Shown: positions 37,636 through 50,364 of the stretch, piece after piece | Layout of the letters: each line of letters starts with the position of its first letter | Numbering within the stretch: position 1 is the first letter of the stretch | NCBI RefSeq assembly: GCF_030679875.1 | Contig: NZ_JAUXSP010000029.1 | Location: 1 to 64,000, forward strand | Direction: 5' to 3' | Source: Phenylobacterium sp. | Lineage (GTDB): Bacteria > Pseudomonadota > Alphaproteobacteria > Caulobacterales > Caulobacteraceae | DNA: 64,000 bases | The notes under the pieces: generated by a model | What the model saw: only the letters and a program-made list of their open reading frames with translations | The model's database searches: none | Told to the model about the DNA's origin: nothing | Program-made: the position numbers and the translations under genes

Positions 37636-38024
37636 CAGGCGGCCAGGTCCTTGGGCGGCCAGTTGTCGAAGGCCAGCACTGCGCGCGGGGCCGCCATCTC
37701 GTCCAGGCGGATGTCGAGCAATCCATTGCGGAACATGGCCGAGGACGCCTGGCACCAGGACAGACGGCGCGCCGCATAGCCATCGCCGACCTGGATCAGC
37801 ACCAGGGCGCAGGCGCCGGACCTGGCCAGGGCGCCGCGGCCCTCCCGGGCGATCCAGAGTTGATCGACCCGCCAGTCTGGAAAGTCCTCGGCCAGCAGGT
37901 CACGGGCGCGGGCTTCATCGAGCCCCGGTGAGGGCCGGCCGATCCGCGCCCAGGCGGCCAAGCCCACGAGCACCGCAACGGCGGCCATGGAGCCGGTGAA
38001 TTGTATCAGGAACGCCTTGTCCAC
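37635..38024 (-). CDS. Hypothetical protein with N-terminal membrane anchor
   Basis: A 129-residue protein read from GTG 38024, which has GAGGAAAG upstream; the frame extends to 38078. One span at about 8-26 (FTGSMAAVAVLVGLAAWA) precedes a soluble domain with ARDLLAEDFPDWRVDQLWIA and a Cys-containing strand pair (GACALVLIQVGDG, SWCQASSAMF). Unknown function. It is coupled to the hydroxylase gene by a one-base overlap, hinting at a shared role. Confidence 0.7.
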   Translation of the reverse strand: MDKAFLIQFTGSMAAVAVLVGLAAWARIGRPSPGLDEARARDLLAEDFPDWRVDQLWIAREGRGALARSGACALVLIQVGDGYAARRLSWCQASSAMFRNGLLDIRLDEMAAPRAVLAFDNWPPKDLAA

Positions 38025-38139
38025 AGCGCTTTCCTCCCCCCAGCCACGGTCCCCCGGGGAGAAGGCGCGGTCAAGCAAAACGGCGCGCCCCTCTCGGGAC
38101 GCGCCGTCGCCTCAGATCCCTGGAGGGGCTTTGAGTGGC

Positions 38140-38673
38140 TTAGAACTTCCGGACGTAGCCGAGCGACCAGACATCAGCCGCACCGCCATCGTCCTGGAAT
38201 TCCTGGCGGGTGTAGTCGACGCGGACACCGTTCTGCGCATCCATGAAGTAGCGGCCGCCAACCCCGAAGTTCCAGCTTTCGCCATCGGCCTTGGCCGAAA
38301 CGCCGCCGGCCGAGGCCTTCACTTCGGTGGTGCCATAGCCCACCCGGGCGAAGAGATCGGCGTTCGGATTGATCGGCAGGAAGCCGACGCCGTAGATCGC
38401 TGCGCTGTGCTCAAGCTCGACGTCGACATCAGCGCCGCCGACGCGGAAGCTGTCGTCCTTGACGCCAAGAGCCAGCTCGCCTTCTACCCCAAAGTACTCG
38501 TTGATCTTGACGCCCGCGCGGCCCTGGATGGCGCCGAGGTCGAGGCCGTCAGAGCGGCTTTGGGCGTAGCCCACCGAGCCATAGACTTCCGAGCCGATGG
38601 GCTGAGCCTGCACGGCGGCCGGGACGGCGGCGAGCACGGCGACAGCGGCGGCGGCGGTAATGAGAGACTTCAT
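38140..38673 (-). CDS. Outer-membrane beta-barrel protein (porin-like, OMP_b-brl)
   Basis: A 177-residue exported protein: signal peptide LITAAAAVAVLAAVPAAVQA cleaved before QPIGS, then eight alternating strands typical of a small barrel (EVYGSVGYAQSRSDGLDLGA, AAIYGVGFLPI, NFGVGGRYFMDAQ) and a C-terminal phenylalanine (SLGYVRKF) as needed for outer-membrane insertion. ATG 38673 follows a short spacer; the frame to 38781 is unlikely. Such barrels are often structural or adhesion-like; function unknown. Confidence 0.88.
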   Translation of the reverse strand: MKSLITAAAAVAVLAAVPAAVQAQPIGSEVYGSVGYAQSRSDGLDLGAIQGRAGVKINEYFGVEGELALGVKDDSFRVGGADVDVELEHSAAIYGVGFLPINPNADLFARVGYGTTEVKASAGGVSAKADGESWNFGVGGRYFMDAQNGVRVDYTRQEFQDDGGAADVWSLGYVRKF

Positions 38674-38878
38674 AGTTGGTACTCCGACTTGAGGACGTGT
38701 GTCCTCGAACCGGGCCTTGTTCGCCGCCAAACAGGGCGGCTTCTTGTTCGCAGGCTGACGATTGCAGGGCAGCCACATCATGTGGCTTTCTCATCACACC
38801 CCCCTCCCCCTGCAATTTTCCGGCGCTGTGCTATCTAGTGGCCGCAAGCCCGGAAGAGGCTGCCATCGGAGAAGCAAC

Positions 38879-40000
38879 TTGCGTCACGCTGTCATCGCCG
38901 CCACCGGCCTCTACACCCCACCCCATACGCTGACCAATGCGGAGCTGGTGGCGACCTTCAACGCCTATGTGGAGCGCTTCAACGCCCGCAACGCCGAGGC
39001 GATCGCCGCGGGCGAGGTCGAAGCCCTGACCCCATCCTCAGAGCCCTTCATCGAGAAGGCCTCAGGCATCAAGTCTCGCTATGTGATCGACAAGTCCGGA
39101 CTGATCGATCCCGATGTGATGCGCCCGGTGATCCCCGAGCGGTCCAATGAAGAGATCTCAGTCCTGGCCGAGATCGCCGTCGCCGCCGCCCGTCAGGCCC
39201 TGGAAACCTGGGGCAAGCCCGCCAGCGAGATCGGAGCGGTGATCTGTGCGGCCTCCAACATGCAGCGGGCCTATCCGGCCATGGCCATCGAGGTGCAGCA
39301 GGCTCTGGGCATCGAGGGGTTCGCCTTCGACATGAATGTGGCCTGTTCGTCGGCCACCTTCGGCATCAAGACGGCGGCTGACTATATCGCCACGGGGTCG
39401 GCCAAGGCCGTGCTGATGGTCAATCCGGAGATCACCTCCGGCCACCTGAATTTCTGTGATCGCGACAGCCACTTCATCTTCGGCGATGTGGCCACCGCCG
39501 TGATTGTCGAGGCTCAGGATGATGCCGCGCCCGGCCAGGGCTGGGACATCGTCGGCACGCGGTTGAAGACGGTCTTCTCCAACAATATCCGCAACAATTT
39601 CGGCTTTTTGAACCGCGCCGCGCCCGAGGGCGTCGAGTCCCGCGACAAGCTGTTCGTCCAGGAAGGCCGCAAGGTGTTCCGCGAGGTGGTGCCGATGGTC
39701 TCCGAGATGATCGTCGAACACGCTGGCGACCTCGGGCTCGACGCCACCACTCTGAAGCGCCTGTGGCTGCACCAGGCCAATATCAACATGAACGACATGA
39801 TCGGTCGCAAGGTGCTGGGCCGCGACCCGACACCGCAGGAGAATGTGATCATCCTGGACGAGTACGCCAACACCTCGTCGGCCGGCTCGATCATCGCCTT
39901 CCACAAGGCCAATGACGGCTTCGAGGCGGGCGAGATGGGTCTGATCTGCTCATTCGGCGCAGGCTATTCGGCCGGGACTGTCTTCGTTCGCAAACGCTGA
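38879..40000 (+). CDS. Beta-ketoacyl-ACP synthase III family protein (FabH-like)
   Basis: A 373-residue condensing enzyme. The start is TTG 38879, with GGAG seven bases upstream and the conserved opening RHAVIAATGLYTPPH; the upstream ATG frame is not needed. The catalytic triad is visible: Cys156 (NVACSSATF), His298 (WLHQANINMND) and Asn331 (EYANTSSAGS). Length is about 50 residues more than housekeeping FabH, with an insert near residues 30-60, placing it in an alphaproteobacterial branch annotated as FabH-like. The primer substrate is unknown. A bidirectional terminator follows. Confidence 0.9.
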   Translation: MRHAVIAATGLYTPPHTLTNAELVATFNAYVERFNARNAEAIAAGEVEALTPSSEPFIEKASGIKSRYVIDKSGLIDPDVMRPVIPERSNEEISVLAEIAVAAARQALETWGKPASEIGAVICAASNMQRAYPAMAIEVQQALGIEGFAFDMNVACSSATFGIKTAADYIATGSAKAVLMVNPEITSGHLNFCDRDSHFIFGDVATAVIVEAQDDAAPGQGWDIVGTRLKTVFSNNIRNNFGFLNRAAPEGVESRDKLFVQEGRKVFREVVPMVSEMIVEHAGDLGLDATTLKRLWLHQANINMNDMIGRKVLGRDPTPQENVIILDEYANTSSAGSIIAFHKANDGFEAGEMGLICSFGAGYSAGTVFVRKR

Positions 40001-40024
40001 CCCCGTCGCTGCAGTTGGATTGAG

Positions 40025-40060
40025 AAAGGCCCCGCCGGCTGATATCCGGCGGGGCCTTTT
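40025..40060. terminator. Rho-independent terminator between convergent genes
   Basis: AAAGGCCCCGCCGG, loop CTGATAT, CCGGCGGGGCCTTTT: a 14-bp stem with T run, placed between the FabH-like gene and ppdK stops and usable in both directions. Confidence 0.9.
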
Positions 40061-40066
40061 GACGTT

Positions 40067-42765
<2,699 letters not shown>

Positions 42766-42769
<4 letters not shown>

Positions 42770-44766
42770 CCCGTCACTTGGCCGAAATCCGCCACGCGCC
42801 CCATGGCGTCGCGGACCTGGTTCAGAAGCCGCAGGCGGTTGTCCCGTTCTGCAGCGTCTTCAGCATTCACCAGCACTTGTTCGAAAAAGGCGTCCACAGG
42901 GCCGCGCAGACCAGACAGGGCCTGCATGGCGGCCACGAAGTCTTCGGCGGCCAGGGCCTTGGTCACAGCCGGCTCCGCCCCAGCCAGGACCTGGACGAGG
43001 GCCAGCTCTGCGGCTGGCGCGGCTGGCATGGCGACCGCAGGACCCGTGGGCATGACGCCCTTCTTTTCCTCGGCCTTCAGAATGTTGGTCGCCCGCTTAT
43101 AGCCGGCCAGCAGATTGGACCCGTCCTCGGTGGTCAGGAAGCCGTCCAGGGCCTCGACCCGGGCGACGATCCGCACCAGATCGTCGTCGCCCAGGGCGAA
43201 GACCGCGTCCACCAGGTCGTGGCGCCTGCCCTGATCGCGCAGCAGGACCTTCAGGCGGTCGGCGAAGAAGGCCACCAGCTCGTCCCCGACCAGTTCGCGC
43301 AGGGGCAGACGTATCCCGCCCTCCAGCACGATGCGGATCACCCCAAGGGCCGAACGACGCAGGGCATAGGGGTCGCGGGAGCCAGTAGGCTTCTCATCGA
43401 TGCCGAAGAAGCCGATCAGGCTGTCGAGCTTGTCGGCCAGGGCCAGGGTGGAGCCGACGGGCCCCGTCGGCAGGGCGTCACCCGGACCTTGCGGCTTGTA
43501 GTGGTCGCCGATGGCCTCGGCGACGTCCGCCGGCAGGCCCTCGGCCCGGGCGTAGTAGCCGCCCATCAGGCCCTGCAGCTCAGGGAACTCCCCGACCATG
43601 CCGGTGACGAGATCAGCCTTGGCCAGCCGTGCGGCCTGGACCGCGGCGTCCGGATCAGCGCCGACCAGCGGCGCAAGGCGGCGGGCCAGGTCGGTAATGC
43701 GGCCCACCCGGTCAGACATGGCGCCGAGCTTGGCGTGGAAGGTGACGCCCTTCAGCTTCTCCAGCCGGTCCTCCAACCGCAGCTTGCGGTCCTCGTCCCA
43801 GAAGAAGCGGGCGTCGGCGAGCCGCGCCGAGAGCACCTTGGCGTTGCCCGCCGCGATGGCGGCGCCACCATCGGCGGCCTGGATGTTGGCCACGGTGATG
43901 AAGTGCGGGGCCAGCCGCCCCGTCGTTGGATCTCGCACGGCGAAGTACTTCTGGTGCGTCCGCATCGATGTGCGGATCACCTCGGGCGGCAGGTCGAGGA
44001 AGTCGGGGTTCATGTCGCCCAGCACCGGCGTCGGCCATTCGGCGAGACCGGCGACCTCATTCAGCAGCCCCTCATCCTCCACCAGCTCCAGATTGCGGGC
44101 GAAACACAGGGTGCGGGCGGCGTCTGAGATTCGCGCCTTGCGCTCCTCGGCCTCCAGGACAACGAAATGAGCCGCCAGCCTGTCGCGGTAGGTGTCGAAG
44201 TCCTTCACACTGAAGGGCTTGGCCGTCCCCATGAAGCGATGGCCCTCGGTGATATCGCCGCTTTCGATCCCGTCGATGGTGAAGGGCACGACCGCGCCGT
44301 CGAACAGACAGACGATCCGCTTCAGCGGCCTGACCCAGCGCAGCGTGCCGCGCCCCCAGGTCATGGACTTCGGCCAGGGGAAGTTCCGCACGATGGCCTC
44401 GACCATCTCGGCGATGATCGCAGCCGTCGGACGGCCCTTGCGCTCGATCTTTGCAAACCAGACCCCATCCTGATCGACGAGCTGGTCCAGGGTCAGGCCG
44501 GTGGAGCGCAGGAAACCCTCCATGGCCTTTTCCGGCGAGCCGACGCGGGGGCCCTTACGCTCTTCAGTTCGGTCGGCCTGGGCTTCCGGCAGCCCCTCTA
44601 TCACCAGGGTCAGGCGGCGCGGGCCAGCGAACGTGGTCATCGCCTCCGGCAGGAAGCCCTGCTCGGCCAGGCGCTCGCGCGCCATGCGCTCCAGGTCGCG
44701 GGCGGCCTGGACCTGCATGCGCGCAGGGATCTCTTCGGAGAAGAGCTCGAGAAGCAGTTGAGGCAT
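42766..44766 (-). CDS. glyS: Glycyl-tRNA synthetase beta subunit
   Basis: A 666-residue beta subunit starting [18 protein letters not shown], the usual N-terminus. Other marks are [23 protein letters not shown], an HD-like region [10 protein letters not shown] and [11 protein letters not shown] with a [10 protein letters not shown] segment, then the C-terminal anticodon-binding helical domain (AFFEQ-type helix [20 protein letters not shown]). Works with GlyQ as an alpha2beta2 enzyme. Three bases separate it from glyQ. Confidence 0.97.
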
Positions 44767-44769
44767 GGG

Positions 44770-45672
44770 TTAAGCGTTGCCCCCTTCATTGGCCACCCAG
44801 GCCTCGGCGCACATCTTGGTCAGGTCGCGGATGCGGCCGATATAGCTCTGGCGCTCGGCCACCGCGATGGCGCCGCGGGCGTCCATCAGGTTGAACAGGT
44901 GGCTGGCCTTGAGCACATGGTCATAGGCCGGCAGGACGATGGCCTGGCCTTGCGGGCCCTTCATCGCCAGCAGGCGCGGGACCTGCGTCTCCATGTCCTC
45001 GAACTGGCGCTTCAGGGTGGCCACGTCATAGCCGTCGAAATTGGCCGTCGACTGCTGGCGCTCATTCTCCAGGAACACCTCGCCATAGGTCATGGGCGCC
45101 GGCCCGTCCGGATCGTTGAAGGCCAGATCCGTGAAATGGTCGACGCCCTGCAGATACATGGCCAGCCGCTCCAACCCGTAGGTGAGTTCGCCGGCCACGG
45201 GCCAGACGTCCACGCCCCCTACCTGCTGGAAGTAGGTGTACTGGGTCACCTCCATACCATCGCACCAGACCTCCCAGCCCAGGCCCCAGGCGCCCACGGT
45301 GGGGTTCTCCCAGTCGTCCTCGACGAAACGGATGTCGTGCAGGCGGGTGTCGAGGCCAATGGCCTCCAGGCTGCCGAGATAGAGATCCTGCAGATCGTCG
45401 GGGTTCGGCTTCAGGATCACCTGGTACTGGTAATAGTGCTGCAGGCGGTTGGGGTTCTCCCCATACCGGCCATCCGCCGGGCGGCGGGAGGGCTGCACAT
45501 AGGCCGCCCGCCACGGTTTTGGACCAAGCGCACGCAGGACCGTCGCCGGGTGGAGGGTGCCTGCCCCCACCTCGACGTCGTGCGGCTGCAGGATCACACA
45601 ACCCTGGCGGCTCCAATAGTCATGGAGTTTCAGGATCAGGCCCTGAAACGAGAGCGGTTTTTCTGAGGACAT
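44770..45672 (-). CDS. glyQ: Glycyl-tRNA synthetase alpha subunit
   Basis: A 300-residue alpha subunit, the catalytic class II core. Seen: [68 protein letters not shown] and [20 protein letters not shown]. Normal length. First gene of the operon that supplies charged glycine tRNA. Confidence 0.98.
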   Translation of the reverse strand: MSSEKPLSFQGLILKLHDYWSRQGCVILQPHDVEVGAGTLHPATVLRALGPKPWRAAYVQPSRRPADGRYGENPNRLQHYYQYQVILKPNPDDLQDLYLGSLEAIGLDTRLHDIRFVEDDWENPTVGAWGLGWEVWCDGMEVTQYTYFQQVGGVDVWPVAGELTYGLERLAMYLQGVDHFTDLAFNDPDGPAPMTYGEVFLENERQQSTANFDGYDVATLKRQFEDMETQVPRLLAMKGPQGQAIVLPAYDHVLKASHLFNLMDARGAIAVAERQSYIGRIRDLTKMCAEAWVANEGGNA

Positions 45673-45691
45673 CTGGGCTGATTTGCAGGCG

Positions 45692-45725
45692 CAAAAAAAG
45701 TCGGCGGACCATAGGGCCCGCCGAC
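45692..45725 (-). terminator. Strong Rho-independent terminator
   Basis: On the minus strand GTCGGCGG, a 10-base loop, CCGCCGAC, then seven T residues. It ends the transcript of the secreted protein gene at 45751 and lies just before glyQ on the same strand. Confidence 0.9.
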
Positions 45726-45750
45726 CTGTGCATCAAGCGCGCGACGAAGA

Positions 45751-46296
45751 TCAGTTGCCGCCGGGGTCGCTCGCCTTGCCCGCGCGGGACTGCGGGCCGC
45801 CGTACTTGGCCCGGTTCTCCTCGGTGTCGGGGATCGGACCATTGGTCGTCACCTGGCCGCCCGCAGTGCTGGAAGCCATGGCCCCCATGGAGCCGGCTGA
45901 CCGGGCCTCGCCATCCATCTGGCCCTGGTGGGCCGTGGCGCTCCCGCCAGCATGGCCGCTCATGCCGTCACTGTGCATGGTGGCGCCAGCCTGGGCCGAG
46001 CCACGCATGGAGCCCGACATGGCCCCGGGCGCGTTCACCGCTTCGCCCTCGGATTGGACCGAGCCCGACATCTGACCGCCGGTCATGGTGCGGCCGGCGT
46101 CAGCGCCGGTGGGCCGGGTAGAGTCCACGGACGGAAGTCCCGTGCTGGAGCGGGTGTGGTCGGCAGGGCCGCTGAGCGCCCCCGCAGCCTGACCTGACAG
46201 ATCCCCGGTCACACCGCCCTGGACAGTCTGGGCCTGGACCGCGGACGCCATCAGAAGGGCGGCGGCGGAGGTGGAAAGAACAAGCTTGAGGTTCAT
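45751..46296 (-). CDS. Secreted Gly/Ser/Met-rich protein with C-terminal PIPDT motif
   Basis: A 181-residue exported protein (signal peptide LVLSTSAAALLMASAVQAQ). The middle 110 residues are low in complexity, rich in Gly, Ala, Ser and Met (GGQMSGSVQSEGEAVNAPGA), probably disordered. The end (PIPDTEENRAKYGGPQSRAG) closely matches the end of the neighbouring fasciclin-domain protein. Function unknown; the shared tail suggests the two act together or share a sorting or binding partner. ATG 46296 follows a plausible ribosome site; the longer frame is not exported-like. Confidence 0.75.
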   Translation of the reverse strand: MNLKLVLSTSAAALLMASAVQAQTVQGGVTGDLSGQAAGALSGPADHTRSSTGLPSVDSTRPTGADAGRTMTGGQMSGSVQSEGEAVNAPGAMSGSMRGSAQAGATMHSDGMSGHAGGSATAHQGQMDGEARSAGSMGAMASSTAGGQVTTNGPIPDTEENRAKYGGPQSRAGKASDPGGN

Positions 46297-46354
46297 TGCT
46301 GGATTCCTTGGGTTTTGATCATACCGCAGGTCCCCCCAGCGCCCTGCCTTGGGT

Positions 46355-47179
46355 TCAGTTGCTCTCGGCGGCGGTGCGCTTGCCGGCGCTCGAGAGGGGT
46401 GCGCCATAGGCGGCGCGGTTTTCCGGGGTGTCCGGAATGGGTTGCATCTGCACATCGGACGCGGTGGCCGCAGTGTCCGCAGCGATCCCCGTCGGGGCGT
46501 CGGACTCTCCGGTCACACTGGCGCCTGTCGCCGGGGCGGCAGGGGTTGTGGCGTCTGGCGACGGTATAGAGGCTGAAGCATCCGCCCCCGCAGCGGCCAC
46601 TGTGGCGTCGCCCGGCATGAGCACCTTATCCACCACATGGATCACACCATTGTCGGCGTTGATGTCCGACTGGGTGACCCGGGCCTGACCGACGGTCCAG
46701 ACCTCACCCACGTCGTTAACCTGCAGATTCTCACCGGCGACGGTCGGCACGGGCCCTTGGGCGCCCTCGATCTTGCTGGCGTCCAGGCGCGCATTGACCA
46801 CGTGGTAGGTCAGCAGCTTCTGCAATTCGGCGCGGTTTTCGTCAGCCATCAAGCGGTCGAGTTCCCCCGCCGGCAAGGCCGCAAAGGCGGCGTCGGTGGG
46901 CGCGAAGATTGTGAGATTCGGCGTCGTCTTCAGGAGCTGAACCAGATTGGTCGCCTCCAAGGCGGCGACCAGGGTGGTGAACTGTCCAGCAGCCTCGACC
47001 GTCTCAACAATATCGCCGGCCGGCGCGACCTGAGCGCCCGCGCGGGCGTCGGCGCCTGCCTGAGCGGAAGGCAGGCCCGCCGTGGGCGTGGACGGCGCCG
47101 GATCAGCCACCTGGGCATGCGCGGCGCCGGCCATGAGGGCGGCGATAGCGGTTGCGGTCACTAGGCGTGTCAGACGCAT
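46355..47179 (-). CDS. Secreted fasciclin-domain protein
   Basis: A 274-residue exported protein. Signal peptide (LVTATAIAALMAGAAHAQ), a Pro/Ala linker, then a fasciclin/FAS1 domain at about 55-200: DIVETVEAAGQFTTLVAALE, TIFAPTDAAFAALP, LQKLLTYHVVNARLDASKI and the closing GVIHVVDKVLMP. A Thr/Ala/Pro-rich spacer leads to a tail PIPDTPENRAAYGAPLSSAG shared with the protein at 45751. FAS1 domains mediate adhesion. ATG 47179 is chosen because GAGAGG lies six bases upstream. Confidence 0.9.
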   Translation of the reverse strand: MRLTRLVTATAIAALMAGAAHAQVADPAPSTPTAGLPSAQAGADARAGAQVAPAGDIVETVEAAGQFTTLVAALEATNLVQLLKTTPNLTIFAPTDAAFAALPAGELDRLMADENRAELQKLLTYHVVNARLDASKIEGAQGPVPTVAGENLQVNDVGEVWTVGQARVTQSDINADNGVIHVVDKVLMPGDATVAAAGADASASIPSPDATTPAAPATGASVTGESDAPTGIAADTAATASDVQMQPIPDTPENRAAYGAPLSSAGKRTAAESN

Positions 47180-47896
<717 letters not shown>

Positions 47897-47929
47897 GGGC
47901 GCAACTGAACGGGACAAGGGGATAGCCAA

Positions 47930-49336
47930 ATGATGTCGTTGAAATTCAAGGGGCTGGCAGGGCTAATGCTCGCCGCCGCAATTGTCGGGGCGCCTGTCGC
48001 CTCGGCCTGGGCCCAAGAGGCGCCACCACCGGCCGAAGCCATGATGGAGGCGCCGGCGGAAGAAGCCGCGCCGATCGCTGAAGCCGCGCCGGTTGAAGAG
48101 GCCGCCGTCGAGGAAGAGGTCGCCACCATCGACGCCGGCGACACGGCCTGGATGCTGACCTCCACTGCGCTCGTCCTGATGATGACCATTCCGGGTCTCG
48201 CCCTGTTCTACGGCGGCATGGTCCGCAAGAAGAACGTGATCGCCACTGTCGCCCAGAGCTTCGCTATCACCGCGGTGATGAGCGTTCTCTGGATGGTCGT
48301 CGGCTATTCACTGGCCTTCTCCGAGAACAGCAACCCCGCGCTGCAGCCCTTCGTCGGCGGCCTCAGCAACGCGTTCCTGGCGGGCGTGGCCTATGACGGC
48401 GTGTCAGGGACCATTCCGGAATACCTCTTCGTGGTGTTCCAGATGACCTTCTTCATCATCACACCGGCCCTCATCACCGGCGCTTTCGCCGAGCGCATGA
48501 AGTTCTCGGCCATGCTGATGTTCATGGTCCTGTGGTCGCTGGTCGTCTATGCGCCGGTCTGCCATTGGATCTGGGGCGGCGGCTTCCTGAGCGACGAGGG
48601 CGTCCTCGACTTCGCTGGCGGCACCGTGGTGCACATCAATGCTGGCGTCGCCGGTCTGGTCTGCGCGATCGTTCTGGGCAAGCGTAAAGGCTACGGCGTC
48701 GACAACATGGCGCCGCACAACCTGGTGCTGACCATGATCGGCGCCGCCATGCTGTGGGTGGGCTGGTTCGGCTTTAACGCCGGTTCCGCCTTGGCCGCCA
48801 ACGGCCTTGCCGCCGTGGCCATGCTGAACACCCAAGTCGCCGCCGCTGGCGCGATCCTGTCCTGGCTGGTCATCGAGTGGGTCGAGCGCAAGAAGCCCGG
48901 CATGCTCGGCATGGCGTCCGGCGCCATCGCCGGCCTGGTCGCGATCACCCCCGCGGCTGGCTTCGTCAGCCCGCAGGGCGCCTTGATCATCGGCCTCGTC
49001 GGCGGCGCTGCGGCCTATGTGGGCGCGGTCTGGCTTAAGAAGCTGCTGAAGTACGACGACAGCCTGGACGTCTTCGGCGTGCACGGCATCGCCGGCATCG
49101 TCGGCGCCATCCTCACCGGCGTCCTCGCCGATGCGGTCATCGCTGGCGAAGAAACCGCCGCCGCGGCCAATGCGGGCACGCAGTTCATCGGCGTGCTGGG
49201 CACGGTGGCCTGGTCGGGCATCGCCAGCTTTGTCATTCTCATGATCTGCAAGTTCACCGTCGGACTGCGGGTTTCCGAGGAGGAAGAGGTCGAAGGACTG
49301 GACCTCTCGCAACACGGGGAATCCGTCCACAGCTGA
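47930..49336 (+). CDS. amtB: Ammonium transporter
   Basis: A 468-residue Amt protein with signal peptide (MLAAAIVGAPVASAWAQ) and about eleven spans. Family marks are ALFYGGMVRKKN, CHWIWGGGFLS with the phenylalanine gate region, DFAGGTVVHINAGVAGL and the pore histidine region DVFGVHGIAGIVGAI. Between the signal peptide and the first span lies an extra Ala/Glu/Pro-rich stretch of about 45 residues (EAPPPAEAMMEAPAEEA), absent in standard AmtB. The cytoplasmic C-terminus (VEGLDLSQHGE) is the GlnK-binding tail. Confidence 0.95.
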   Translation: MMSLKFKGLAGLMLAAAIVGAPVASAWAQEAPPPAEAMMEAPAEEAAPIAEAAPVEEAAVEEEVATIDAGDTAWMLTSTALVLMMTIPGLALFYGGMVRKKNVIATVAQSFAITAVMSVLWMVVGYSLAFSENSNPALQPFVGGLSNAFLAGVAYDGVSGTIPEYLFVVFQMTFFIITPALITGAFAERMKFSAMLMFMVLWSLVVYAPVCHWIWGGGFLSDEGVLDFAGGTVVHINAGVAGLVCAIVLGKRKGYGVDNMAPHNLVLTMIGAAMLWVGWFGFNAGSALAANGLAAVAMLNTQVAAAGAILSWLVIEWVERKKPGMLGMASGAIAGLVAITPAAGFVSPQGALIIGLVGGAAAYVGAVWLKKLLKYDDSLDVFGVHGIAGIVGAILTGVLADAVIAGEETAAAANAGTQFIGVLGTVAWSGIASFVILMICKFTVGLRVSEEEEVEGLDLSQHGESVHS

Positions 49337-49360
49337 TCCAGCTCTCAAGGCTGATCACGG

Positions 49361-49388
49361 AACGGGGGTCCTTCGGGGCCCCCGTTTT
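49361..49388 (+). terminator. Rho-independent terminator of glnK-amtB
   Basis: AACGGGGGTCC, tetraloop TTCG, GGGCCCCCGTT followed by TT: an 11-bp stem with one G-T pair. TTCG tetraloops are among the most stable, supporting a real terminator. Confidence 0.88.
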
Positions 49389-49464
49389 CGTTTGCGCTGT
49401 CTGGCGTGACGACGCCGACCGCGACAGGCTTGCACGAATGCACGGGTCTCAGGCGGTCAGGGTC

Positions 49465-50355
49465 TCAGGCGGTCTCTGGCCAGGGGCCGCCCAGGCGGCA
49501 CCGGCGCACCCACCAGTCCGGGCGCAGCCGCCCAAGGCCCTCGGCCAGTTGCTCGGCCTCGATGTCGCTGGCGCAGAGGGCGAAGCAGGTGGCGCCTGAG
49601 CCAGACATCTGCGCGAACAGAGTCTCAGGCTCGCCGCGCAGGGCGCTCAAAACGTCCCCGATCGCCGGGGCGAGCTCGACAGCGGCCGCCTCAAGGTCAT
49701 TGCGCATGAGGCTGAGCCAGCCGGCCACCTCCTCGACGGACTCAAAGAGATCCGGCAGGGGCGGCGCGGTTACGTCACCGAAGACGCCCAGGGCGTCGAA
49801 CCGGCTGTAGACAGCGCCGGTGGACGCGGCGACCCGCGGATTGACGAGCACTGCCGGCATGACGGGTAGGCCAGGCGACGGACTGAGCCGCTCTCCCCGG
49901 CCCTCAGCCATGACGGGGGCGCCCCAAAGGCAAGCCGCGCCATCGGCGCCCAGCTCTGCGGCAAGTCCTTGCAAAACCTCATCAGACAAGCCGGGCGCCC
50001 AGGCCGCCCGCAGGAGCCGCAGCGCTGCGCCGGCGTCGCTGGACCCCCCGCCCAGGCCGGCGGCGACCGGCAACTGCTTGTCCAGCACCAGCATGACCGG
50101 CGACCTTGGGCCGCGCACCTCATGCAACAGCGCCTGGGCCGCCCGCTGGACGAGATTGTCGCCACTTCCGGCCAGATCGCGGGCGAACGGGCCCGTCAGG
50201 GTGAAATCCAGGGCTTCGGCCGGAGCCAGTGAGACCTGGTCACCCACATCGGCGAAGACCATCAGGGAGCAGAGCGGGTGATAGCCGTCCGCCCCCGGCG
50301 CCCCGACGTGCAGGAACAGGTTCACCTTGGCGGGCGCGAAAGCCTGGCCGAACAT
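49465..50355 (-). CDS. ispE: 4-diphosphocytidyl-2-C-methyl-D-erythritol kinase
   Basis: A 296-residue GHMP kinase of the MEP isoprenoid pathway. N-terminus FAPAKVNLFLHVGAPGADGYH with the substrate lysine and the ATP motif PVAAGLGGGSSDAGAALR; the C-terminal MSGSGATCFALC loop is also present. Normal length. It starts 9 bases after the upstream TPR gene stop and shares its direction. Confidence 0.96.
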   Translation of the reverse strand: MFGQAFAPAKVNLFLHVGAPGADGYHPLCSLMVFADVGDQVSLAPAEALDFTLTGPFARDLAGSGDNLVQRAAQALLHEVRGPRSPVMLVLDKQLPVAAGLGGGSSDAGAALRLLRAAWAPGLSDEVLQGLAAELGADGAACLWGAPVMAEGRGERLSPSPGLPVMPAVLVNPRVAASTGAVYSRFDALGVFGDVTAPPLPDLFESVEEVAGWLSLMRNDLEAAAVELAPAIGDVLSALRGEPETLFAQMSGSGATCFALCASDIEAEQLAEGLGRLRPDWWVRRCRLGGPWPETA

Positions 50356-50364
50356 GGCGCGGAC

